Part shown: in pieces, positions 46,503 through 56,311 of the stretch
How positions within the stretch are numbered: the first letter of the stretch is position 1
Layout of the letters: the number at the start of each line of letters is the position of its first letter
Source of the DNA: Telopea speciosissima
Taxonomy: Eukaryota; Streptophyta; Magnoliopsida; Proteales; Proteaceae
Assembly: GCF_018873765.1 (NCBI RefSeq)
Contig: NC_057926.1
Span: 34,642,946-34,706,945, forward strand
Reading direction: 5' to 3'
Length of the DNA: 64,000 bases
The notes under the pieces: model-generated
What the model saw: the letters and a program-made list of their open reading frames with translations, nothing else
Told to the model about the DNA's origin: nothing
Databases searched by the model: none
Translations under genes and position numbers: made by a program

Positions 46503-47214
46503 CACTATGTGGGTGTTGTCTAACTGTCACACTACCATATTGGATCCATGTCAATAGAGTTGAGAGCTCTCTTGACCATGGAAGGTCATGTGTCGCTTAA
46601 AAGATGCAGTTACTGCCATGGTTCAGTGTTTGACATTCTATAGGATGGGATTGACTTTTAGAATAGTCTCTGGACCAATATTTTGTTAAAAATAAATAAA
46701 TAAAGGTGCACACATAGAGTTTAAATGGGACATTAGCCTGTGATGGTTTTTTTTTTTTTTTTTAAGACAAATTTTTACAAAATTGATAACAATTAATGTA
46801 ACCCAAGTGGGAGAATGTTGGAATATTTCTAAATATAAGCTTATATTAATTGGGTATTTGTACTTTAATAAAACTAAGCTAATTGATTGGTCTAAATAAG
46901 TGTGACATACAGGTTCTGAGTAGTCTAATATGGGCTGGTTGGTTAGGCTTTTGAGTCAACCTTTGGGCCTATGATGAGTGGCCCCGTTGGAAAACTCTAT
47001 AAATAAAAAGCTAGGTCCCTCCTTTAACCCTAACACGCAGAAGTAGCAGTTCTCATATCTTGAGAAGGTGAAGAGTCACACTAGTGTTCTTCTTCCTTGT
47101 GCATTTGGTTCTCTCATCTGGCCAGTGATCTAGAGGGAAATAGAGGAGAAGTATCTTGCTCTAGGGATTTATAGATTTTCGCTGTGTGTCATTGTGATAA
47201 TGGATCCCAAACAA
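46503..47214 (+). mobile_element. copia relic: 3' end and LTR
   Basis: AAGTGGGAGAA (46805-46815) followed by TGTTGGAATATTTC (46816) is a polypurine tract and LTR start, and CTATAAATAAAAAG near 47000 is a TATA-like motif. The LTR probably ends near GGATCCCAAACA (47214). 46503-46804 resembles copia 3' untranslated sequence. The Athila element inserted at its left edge. Confidence 0.5.
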
Positions 47215-47654
47215 GGTACACTTTTATGCTTTTAAGGTTTACAATTTCTGTCTCTCATTTATGGTGTTCTTAATCTTTCTATAGCGATCTATTGGGTTAA
47301 TGGATTATATGTTGTTGGAGAGTTTAATCCTACATAAAGGACTTGGTTCTTGTGGGACCAAATAAAATACAAAGAAATGGCAATGACACCAAAGAACCAT
47401 CTGAGCTCTTAATGTGACAAAAAGTAAAAACATCTTTAATTTAGCCTCCAAACAAGCTTCCACTATTTTGCTCCTAGAAATAAATATATACAAGAAGGAA
47501 TTCTTTCTTTGGCCTTAATTGAACTCAAGCTTCACAAACAATTCCAATACTCTTTTACTAAATAGAATCCAATAATAGGATCAAATCTTATTGTTAAAAG
47601 AGAATCTATTTTCACCATAGTGAAGAGAAACATGGGCCCAAAATACTATAATGG
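47215..47654. other. 3' flank of UGT copy 3
   Basis: GAAGGAATTCTTTCTTTGGCC and AATAGAATCCAATAATAGG match the flanks of the other UGT copies. No gene. Confidence 0.5.
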
Positions 47655-49070
47655 CTAATGGGTCCTCCATTTCTGTGCCACCTCAGAGAGTGACTGTGTT
47701 GAAGACCCTTCTTCACTTAACACTCTGGCTGCTGCATCCTTGAGCTCCCTCATCCTGCTTCTTACCCTCTGCCCTTCTTCTCCTTCCATTAGACTCCTCA
47801 CCACCTTTGCAATCTCTTCTCTCCCAATAATTCCATCTTCTCTCTCTTTGGGCCTCAGTGCCACCTTCATGCCCTCCACTAGCAATACTGCATTCATCCT
47901 TTGCTCTGCAAAGAGTGGCCAAGCAATCAAGGGCACACCATGGACAATGCTCTCCAAAGTTGAGTTCCACCCACAATGAGTCAAGAACCCTCCAGTCGAG
48001 CCATGATTTAGCACTTGGATCTGAGGAGCCCATGATGGCACCACAAGCCCTCTTCCTTTGGTCCTCTCCAAGAACCCTTGTGGTAGGTGTGAAAATGGAT
48101 CCTCAATGCTTTGGGAATTAAAGAAGTTGGCAGTCACAGATTTACTAGATGGGCTTCTAGTAACCCATAGAAATCTTTGTTCACTTTGCTCCAATCCAAA
48201 GGCCAATTCATTCAGCTGCTCTGGTGACAAAACTCCTCCACTTCCAAATGAAACAAACAGAACAGACCCATCTGGTTGACCATCCAACCACTTGAGGCAT
48301 TCATTTGGATCGCTCTCATCTCCTGAACCGGTCCTTATGAGTGGTCCAACCGGGTAGATCTGCAATGAGCACAACTCTCCACCTTCCGTAAAAGCCTGGA
48401 TTGCACCCGGTTCCAAATCCATGAAGCTATTCAATAAAATACCATCAGCCACCACAACACGTCTACAGAGATTAAGAATAAATGAATAAACCTCACTCGT
48501 TCGATCCTGAACTGGGTCTAACAAATCACTTCCATGAACCGGTACACACCCGGGCAATTTAACCGGTTCGGGTAGGTCTCTATACTCACAAGAGTACATC
48601 TCATCTAGCTTTGGCATTTGTAAGAACATCCACAACGACATAGCTGTAGAAGGAAAGAAGAGGTAAGACAAAATCTTGAATTCCTTGGCGACTTTGAATG
48701 CATCAATACCAAAGAGATCAACAACTAAGGCAGAGACACGAGAAGTGGTACTCGAGTCCTTAAGTACCTCACGAAGGGAGGGAAGAGAACGAGTATTGAT
48801 GTGACAAATATGGACTTCGTGAGGTACATCTGAAGATAGGTCATTAAGATTAACAGGTGGGAGTATCACAGAATTTATGATTTTGGGAAGGGAATCAATG
48901 ACTTTTTTTTGGGCTTTGGGGAGAGGACCATCACATGGGATAGTAAAGGTAACTGAGAAGTGGTGATTGAGAACAAGTCGCTTTGCAAACTCAGCCATTG
49001 GGATGAGGTGACCCATCCCTGGTGAGGGTAGAATGACAATGTGAGTAGCTTCTTTTGCTTCTTCTCCCAT
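47655..49070 (-). CDS. UGT72B-like UDP-glucosyltransferase, copy 3
   Basis: Intronless 471-residue glycosyltransferase, intact. Catalytic His residue 21 and Asp residue 118 (VVDLFG) are kept; the PSPG box spans residues 347-390 and ends FAEQ-type (WPLFAEQ) rather than YAEQ. The first 210 residues carry many substitutions against copies 1 and 2 (for example RLVLNHHFSV, EVHICHINTRSLPSL, WMFLQMPKLDEM), while the last 250 are nearly the same. An altered acceptor preference is therefore possible. Otherwise a cytosolic UDP-glucose-dependent phenol or monolignol glucosyltransferase, as for the sisters. The TATA box lies 58 bp upstream. Its 5' flank (block B) parallels that of copy 1 without the MULE. 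Confidence 0.93.
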   Translation of the reverse strand: MGEEAKEATHIVILPSPGMGHLIPMAEFAKRLVLNHHFSVTFTIPCDGPLPKAQKKVIDSLPKIINSVILPPVNLNDLSSDVPHEVHICHINTRSLPSLREVLKDSSTTSRVSALVVDLFGIDAFKVAKEFKILSYLFFPSTAMSLWMFLQMPKLDEMYSCEYRDLPEPVKLPGCVPVHGSDLLDPVQDRTSEVYSFILNLCRRVVVADGILLNSFMDLEPGAIQAFTEGGELCSLQIYPVGPLIRTGSGDESDPNECLKWLDGQPDGSVLFVSFGSGGVLSPEQLNELAFGLEQSEQRFLWVTRSPSSKSVTANFFNSQSIEDPFSHLPQGFLERTKGRGLVVPSWAPQIQVLNHGSTGGFLTHCGWNSTLESIVHGVPLIAWPLFAEQRMNAVLLVEGMKVALRPKEREDGIIGREEIAKVVRSLMEGEEGQRVRSRMRELKDAAARVLSEEGSSTQSLSEVAQKWRTH

Positions 49071-49127
49071 GGTGATCAGGATTTGGATCTAGAATTGTTG
49101 TGAGAAGAGATCTCAAGGTAAAGTTGG

Positions 49128-49135
49128 TTAATATA
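49128..49135 (-). promoter_or_regulatory. TATA box of UGT copy 3
   Basis: Minus-strand TATATTAA, 58 bp from the ATG, identical in context to copies 1 and 2. Confidence 0.7.
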
Positions 49136-49136
49136 G

Positions 49137-50042
49137 ACAGTGGGGTTTTATTTTGCTTTCTAAGTTATACTTTTTTTTAAAAATTTTTTTTGTTTATTTT
49201 GATTGGTTTAACGGGAATCTATGACTGGCCAACCAACTGAGAAAAAAAGTGGTGGAGGGCGAAAGTGGAGCTCTCTCTGGCTGAATCTGTGATGTCAGCA
49301 CTAACGTATGAGTTATTTACTTTTTGCATTATTGGTTGTGACTTGTCAGTTTTATCTTCAAGACTTTAACAGTTCAACCCAATAGAGTGAAGCCATAGAA
49401 AAGGGTAATGGAAAGGAGAAGTGAAATGTTAATGAATTGAAGTGGGGCCTCGAACAAATCAAATTGAATAACTTCTTACTCTTTTTCTCATTTTTTTAAT
49501 CTTTTCAAAAAGGGTCTCTCTATTCGTCACCAAGGAGAGTGAAGTAACTCATTTCACTAGCTATTTTCTTCTCTACTGTTTTAGTGACTTGAGGAGGGGT
49601 GAATTTGAAAATTTGTCTGAATGAAATCTTATAGGAAAAGAGCTTCTTCTACGGCACTCCCTCCAGCTAGGGATAAGGGTGGGGGAAAAGGGGATGGTTC
49701 TTAGATGGGGCATACACGCATGGCTGGTATGGGAAGTGTTGCAGTGGTAGAATGATTTGCTGGATTCACCTGCAACTCTTCTTCAACCTACTCCTCTTTC
49801 AACATGCCCTCCTTCTCTGTCCAAACAATCGGCCTCCCATTCGCTCTCCTACCTCACACTAAGGGTCAATAATTGTAACCTGCTTTAATATTAGATGATT
49901 CATTTTCAGTTTAAAAAAAAAAGGTCGTACTTAGTGCACGAGGGTCCCGTGTTTGGTAGGGTCAAAAATATCCTTAATTTGGATTTCTGAGTTCAGAAAT
50001 TGAAAATCTTTGGTTCCAAGCCAAAGGGCCAAGACCCCCAAG
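49137..50042. other. 5' flank of UGT copy 3, no gene
   Basis: 49137-49270 matches the upstream regions of the other copies (TGGCCAACCAACTGAGAAA). The rest has no recognised gene; AAGGTCGTACTTAGTGCACG at 49921 resembles a common plant retroposon start. Confidence 0.4.
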
Positions 50043-50496
50043 TAAGGGTGTCAATTTAGAACCGAAACCGAAATCGGCTGTTTAAAATTGAATCGAATCA
50101 AATTGAATGAAATCAGTTCGGTTTTGGTTTTAGTTCGGTTTCATGCATAAAACCATTAAACCAAACTGAATTACCTATTTTCAAACCGAATTAAGAATTA
50201 TATAAAATTATATATTTTTTTAAATTTTTTAATCAAATGTGGATGATAAATGTTTTTCCATTTTAGAATTTGGTGGACTATGCTCTTAATAAATAAGGGT
50301 TTTTTATTCGTGAAAAATGTAAAAAAGTTGGCCCAAACATTTAAAATATGACATAAATTGAATATGAAACAAAATTAAAACCCACTAATACAAACCTAAA
50401 TTATTGGTTCGGTTCAATTTTGATATCTACATTTTGTTTCTTAAACCGAGCCGAAATCGAATCGATTAACTGTAACCAAATCGATTGACACCCTTA
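50043..50496. mobile_element. hAT-type MITE, 454 bp
   Basis: Ends TAAGGGTGTCAAT and ATTGACACCCTTA, with 8-bp flanks CCCCCAAG (50035-50042) and CCCGCAAG (50497-50504), 7 of 8 matching. The interior is full of GGTTCGGTT/AACCGAAAC words. No coding capacity. Confidence 0.8.
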
Positions 50497-50504
50497 CCCG
50501 CAAG

Positions 50505-51816
50505 ATCCAATCATGGACATTCCTTTCTAGAACAGATTTGCTGTAATAACTGAAAAATTAACAATCATGGTATTCTCAGCTTCTGAGATTGTGGGGGACA
50601 TACTCGTGGGCTTTGTTGCCATCCTCATGGATTCATGGTCAATTGGTCATAATTTCTTCTGAACGCTTGACCATAAGAATCCTGCAACTGCAAGAGGTTC
50701 GCAGTAGTGGGTCTACAAAAGACCAAACAGATAGGATTGGAGCAGGGAAAGAGAGAGTTTCAGTTGGATTTGAGGATCAGCAAAACGGATAAGGCCTCAA
50801 GCTCTTGGAGGATGGAGGGCTGATTTGAGGTACTGTTAGATTCAGTGAACCTTGGTTTGATCAAACTTTAAGAAAGATAATGAAGGTTTTGAAATCTTCC
50901 TTGCAGATAATTTCAATTGGTTGGGGCTCGCACAATGTGTAAAAGCATGTTCCAATACCTCCTGACCAAAATAAGAAGAACAAGACTTCGGAGTCCGAAG
51001 CCTCATTAAATTAAGAGAGTATAGCAGCAATAATTGAGGACAAGGAGATCATTCCAAGCCATCAAGGATGAGTTATAAGACTCTTAATCTGCCAAGGCTC
51101 ATGTCATACGGGGGTATGTTAATACATACTATGGTTTTCCATCGCAAAAAACCATAATTGTTTACAGAGAAATTCGTCACAAGGCCTCTAGTATCTCCAA
51201 AACTCAAAGATTTTCTTCTTGATGTGAGAAAAAGAAAAGAATTTTACCCCCACATATTTTCATTATTTTTGGTTTTATGCATGAAAATTTTATGGATAAA
51301 CACTCAAATGGATCAACCAAAGTCATTTCACTTTTCTAAATAATTAGGTAAAACTATTCAATAAGCACTTCAATAGCTTGTCTACCATGTACCAAGCAAT
51401 TAAATGCTAAGCATTCCTACTATGATGACATGGTAACAACTTGTAGACAAAGACATATCTAAGAAAATGTCTAACCGAATTGGCATGGTTTAATTGCACT
51501 TGTTGGATATGTAGAGCCTAAAATGTCACAAACTTGGTGGTCCAACCTAACCATATGTTACACAATGTATTGTTTTTTCTCGTGCATTAAGATCAATTTG
51601 TTTAACTTTCTGTTTCTTTCTTCTTCTTCTTTTTCTAAAAACTTTGTTGATCAAAAGAAGAAAGAAAGTTAAACACTAAACAAAATGTAGAAAAAACATA
51701 TAAAACTCCTCATTGAATGAAGCTAAGAAAGACCAACTCTATCACAAAAAAAAACCAAAAAGCCAAACTTCACATCAAAAGATACTTAACCTTCACTTTG
51801 AAAAAGAAGTAGACCA
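50505..51816. other. Intergenic, nothing recognised
   Basis: AT-rich with no supported gene, RNA or transposon boundary. TTAACTTTCTGTTTCTTTC (51603) and AGAAAGAAAGTTAA (51659) form a small inverted pair. Confidence 0.4.
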
Positions 51817-52031
51817 GCGGAATAGACAAGTAGCTACTCTTAAACAATCTGTGTAGCTCATATCTTCCAGCTGTGGCCATTTTCACACCTTATTTTACTG
51901 AAATTCTACACCAAATTTGAGTGGCGGAATAGACAAGTAGCTACTCTTAAACAATCTGTGTAGCTCATATCTTCCAGCTGTGGCCATTTTCACACCTTAT
52001 TTTACTGAAATTCTACACCAAATTTGAGTGC
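51817..52031. repeat. 107-bp tandem duplication
   Basis: GCGGAATAGACAAGTAGCTA starts both copies (51817 and 51924); by eye they differ by a single A, near the end of the second copy. Lies at the edge of block B. Confidence 0.9.
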
Positions 52032-52127
52032 CCATGGCATGTGGAAACACAAGAACACAAGTACACAGCTGGCCATCCACTACAACCTTCCCCAACTAAT
52101 TATAATCAAACTAGAAGAATAAAAATA

Positions 52128-52130
<3 letters not shown>

Positions 52131-52169
<39 letters not shown>
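52131..52169. repeat. (GA)n microsatellite
   Basis: About 19 AG units; absent at the matching place in block A. Confidence 0.9.
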
Positions 52170-52172
<3 letters not shown>

Positions 52173-52646
52173 AGCAACACTCAATTTCAAGAGCTTCTTT
52201 TTCAGTAAAGGTTTACTAGTTGCATAATAAAGGGTTGGAGTAGAAGGTTTAAGTGCTTCTACACCCACTCTATCCATATTAAAAGCTATAATCATTAAAT
52301 ATTAATTAATTTAATATTTATTTATTTTTTCATTCACTTACATATGTAACATTTCCATGCAACTCCAAGCACAAACAACAGTAAAGAATCCACGCGGATC
52401 AGTTGATATGTTTAGAAACACAATCAAAATGGATACACACCTGGAAAGTCAAATTGAAATAGGAAAAGTTATAATCATTAAATTAAAAAAGCACATACTT
52501 TTTATCTTGTTTGAACATCCTCAAATCATCAATGTAACATAAATCCATTTCCTAATTAATGGGATGCCCCTTAAGTTGATCCAATATAAAGAAAATTATA
52601 TAGAAGTAGATGATGACAATGATGAGGTGAAAAGGCATGATCCATG

Positions 52647-53066
52647 TGTTAGAAGTTTCTAATTATGGATTTAATTAATTACTGGGTTAGTCACTCAGAG
52701 GGAATCTACGCATGAACTAGTTCGCTTCGTCACACACTGAGATAGGCCAACTCAATTCACTGTGAAACTAAATTTAGGGTTGGGACAGCATTTTATATAC
52801 TTGTCTTTGGTCCCTGGAGCTTCGTCATAATTTCCCCCTCTTTTTCACACAAAGAAGAGATTTGTGGAGTGATTAAAGGTTGTGGAAGACTCAAGTCTAG
52901 GCATGGTTGATGGTGTTACAACAAGGGATTTGATACCGCAATCGTCATCAAAATACGAAATGTGAAAGATACATCCAATCTCTATACCATGGATTTATGT
53001 ATTCGTGTTCTAGGTTTTTGTATGGAGATAGAGTTTCAATCTAGAACCCATGAATTTGATCTAACA
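52647..53066. mobile_element. Solo LTR, 420 bp
   Basis: Starts TGTTAGAAG and ends GATCTAACA (inverted TGTTAG/CTAACA). Flanks CCATG (52642-52646) and GCATG (53067-53071) are a 5-bp duplication with one change. Block A has the empty site ATGCATGACCCC at about 7796. Probably the product of LTR-LTR recombination of a copia-type element. Confidence 0.8.
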
Positions 53067-55435
53067 GCATGACCCCAAATTAGTAAATTACATTGGGCTA
53101 AATTTTGTTATATAGAAATATAAAGTTAGAAAAGGCAACCAGTTCTCCATTGGGTCATTTGTAGGTAGAAGGGGGAAAATGTATCCTTGGGGGTTCTCCT
53201 TCTTTGTCTTGAGAGGAAAGAAGGGAAAAAAAAGGATTTCTTTCTTTTTGGAGTCGCCACATAGATAAGGGTTTAGGACTCTTACATGCCTCCCCTTTTT
53301 GGGAGAGAAAGTTGATTCTAATGGATAGGGTAGAAGTTTGCTAGATCTCTGGGTAGGTTTAAGATTATGGGATGGGAAGGTCTTAGGCACCCAGATCCGC
53401 CCGACTAGGGGATGGTCTCCTTATATTTAGACCACTCCTACGCTTATTAATTCTACTAATTAGTCTTGTATACTAACATGTATAGTAAAGCAGCAAAACA
53501 TCATGTAGAGCAAAGCAACACATCTAACCCTAATCCAGATTGCTAAATTGGAAAGTAGATTAAGCATGTGAGAGAGCATGTACAGTTAACATGAACATGA
53601 TATGAAAGAAATATTATACAAATGGGATTGGAGGGACTAAATTTGAACATTACTTCATCAAGTTGCCTATGTATCATGGATAGGAATCAAGTCAAATGTA
53701 GTTCAGATAGGTGATTGTGTGTGTGTGTGTGGACTGAACTTGAGCATCATTTAGTCAAACTGCCAACGTACCCTTGATAGGGATCAGGTCAAATGTAATT
53801 CCCAAGGATTACCTTTGAGCATCACTTAGTCAAGTTGTCTACATACCTAGATAGGGATCAGGTCAAGCATAGTACAAATATGGCATCATGTAATATATAT
53901 GTATTGGCTAATTCTTTTGGAAAAAGCAGGCAGCACATCAGTATATTTAGTAGTATTTAAAACTTAAAAAACAGAACACTACATTATAACAGTGTACCAG
54001 GGGTTTTGAAAATATACATGTATATGCATAATACGATCCTAACATGATAATTATATGCATAATTTAAAACACTTTGAAAGAAACTCCTCATTAGGGAAAA
54101 ATCTTAATCTGGTACTTAACTAGTCTAATTATCTATAAATTTAAATAAAATAATTAGATAAATGAATTAAAATAGCGAGGAGAGAAAGAAATACATGTTT
54201 TGGCCAAAAAGGCCTGGCATATTCAGTTATACAAAGTTCTGATGCTCCTACAACGATCCTACTAGAATTCTTACTAGGTATTTTGGGATTTTCTCAAAAG
54301 ATTCACTTATCCCGTTGCAATCTCTAAGACAAATGGGATTCGGAAGTTTTAGAACCGTTTCTGGATTTCAGGCCTTGTCCGGATCTTTGGGTGTTCTGAG
54401 GTGAGTTGAAATGAGAAGTGGGGAGCCCAATTTACAGGAAACCATCGGGGAGAGGCATTTTTGGCATTGCCATAATGGTGACACCACCAGGGGAGACCTA
54501 GCGGTGCCACTAGTAGGGTATCACGTGGCACCTTCTAGTTGAATCAAAATCCCAGAATCCCTAATTCTAGTTGCTTTATTGGCTGACCATGACTGCATAT
54601 ATCATGGAAAATGTATTTCTAAGTATTATCCATTAAAGTAGAGATCAATAACAAATTTGGTCGAGAAAACAGTCAAAATGCTCTCGAAGCGGGGAGCCTA
54701 CAAAGTAATATTTTTTGAAATAAGGGCCAAACTATGTTTTATTCATACTAAATTATAGATTCAAGCATGAAATGGTAAAACAAAGTTATCCTAAAAGTTT
54801 GGGTCAATTCCGATAAGATTTGGGCACTAAATTCACCCAGTGGTAAAATTTTTTTTTTTTTTGTTGTCGTACGATCTCTAAGAGCAAAGTTGGACTCAAA
54901 TCACGAAGATATGGAGGGGTCTTTTTGGTGAGAAAATTCAATATCTACACCATGTTAAGTTGCTCAAAAATGTATATCTTTCCAATTTTAGTAAACTTTG
55001 GATTTGATCAGTCTAAGTCTACCTAGGATCAGCTGTCATAGCCTCATATTACCCATTTAGGGGTGGACCTAGGGCCTCATGTAGGGAACGTTTTCGAAGA
55101 ATTCCTAGATTGGTTGAATCGGCAGAAGTCCACCCGATCGGATCGAAGATATTAATTTTGGAGTTCAATTTCCGACAGACAACTTTTTGGTTGGATGGAA
55201 TTACAAGAGCCATAATACCTTTTCGAAAAGATAAGCCAATTTTCTATAGGCAATCCAATAAATTAATTCATTGGACTATCTTTTTGGAGCCAAATTCGTG
55301 CATTTAAAGGGTCTACGTAGCCTTCAAAGTTTTGTACGCAATTTCAAGATATTAGTTTCCTATTTTTTTTCTATTTTAGTTTGTTACTTGTTTTAATTAG
55401 GTTTCATTTTTCTTTGCAATCTGACCTCGGATAGA

Positions 55436-55629
55436 GCCTTTTGGAAGGCAAGGATCCATGTAGCAGACTCTATTAAGCTGAGATTTTCCTAACTTACTGG
55501 ACGGTCCTCTTTCCTGTTTCCATTTAGCAAATTTTTTTTTACCTCTGTTTTCCCTGTTGTTTTGTTTGGATCAATGCAGCTGACCCCATTAAGTTGGGAT
55601 AAGACTGAGTTTGTTGTTGTTGTTGTTTG
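55436..55629 (+). mobile_element. SINE/RTE-tail-like retroposon
   Basis: Contains GGATCCATGTAGCAGACTCT and again TGGATCAATGCAGCTGACCC, each followed by a TTAAG(T/C)TG(A/G)GAT word, and ends (TTG)n at 55611-55627. The duplicated module suggests a dimeric structure. Confidence 0.55.
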
Positions 55630-55639
55630 GACGACATAA

Positions 55640-56142
55640 AGTATCTTGAAGCTTATGAACGAAATTGCTCTGTTTACTCTCTTCTTCCCCATCAAAATTA
55701 GGGTTTTCTTTACCTTCAGGATTTGAAGGTGCCTGAGCACTAGAATGAGATCTAGCCACCATACTTCCTACTGCGTCAAAGCCAACCCCCAAAAAAAATA
55801 ACTTTAGTAAAACTCAATGTATGTATCTGTAATTTAATATATTTTATTTGTGTAGATGTAAAAAAACATATATCCTCGCTTCCCAGATTTTCTCTTTCAT
55901 TCATATAGTATAGGTATATCCAAATTAAGTTAGGTGCCCCCAAGAGGAAACTCGTGAATCTGCCCTTGTACCCAATCCTATTCAAGTTTCTTCAACAATC
56001 AATCACCATATGGACTAGATCAGCCGAGTCATCTTCGTATATCAGAGTCCAATTCCAAGTTCTAAAACCTTGTTTGCTATGCTAATTAAATGTTGGTTAT
56101 TTTGTGGAATATCGTATTTTTAAAAAATTTAAACCATTGATC
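55640..56142. other. Intergenic with an unrecognised minus-strand frame
   Basis: The minus frame at about 55790-55640 reads GFDAVGSMVARSHSSAQ and EGKENPNFDGEEES, composition like a genuine exon, but I do not recognise it and no splice structure is clear. Confidence 0.3.
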
Positions 56143-56311
56143 TTTTTTTTTGCTAAAGGTCAGCAAAGTGTGTATTAACTATCAAGTGTCAATGTTACAA
56201 GTTTTGAAAGATCCCCCGTAGGGGCAATAAAATCATCAAACAACTCTCATATCCCCTTTTAGCATGATGCCAAATAAGGGCAAATAACAGCAACAAATAA
56301 ATTTCCAACTA

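Larger units (their letters stand above)
52016..55300. repeat. Segmental duplication copy B (5' flank of UGT copy 3)
   Basis: Colinear with block A (3849-10315) but without the retro-insert, the LTR element and the MITE found there; it carries its own solo LTR. Includes gypsy LTR-like words GGAGTCGCCACATAGATAAG (53251) and the repeated CAAATGTAGTT/ATTACC modules near 53645-53870. No gene. Confidence 0.75.
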
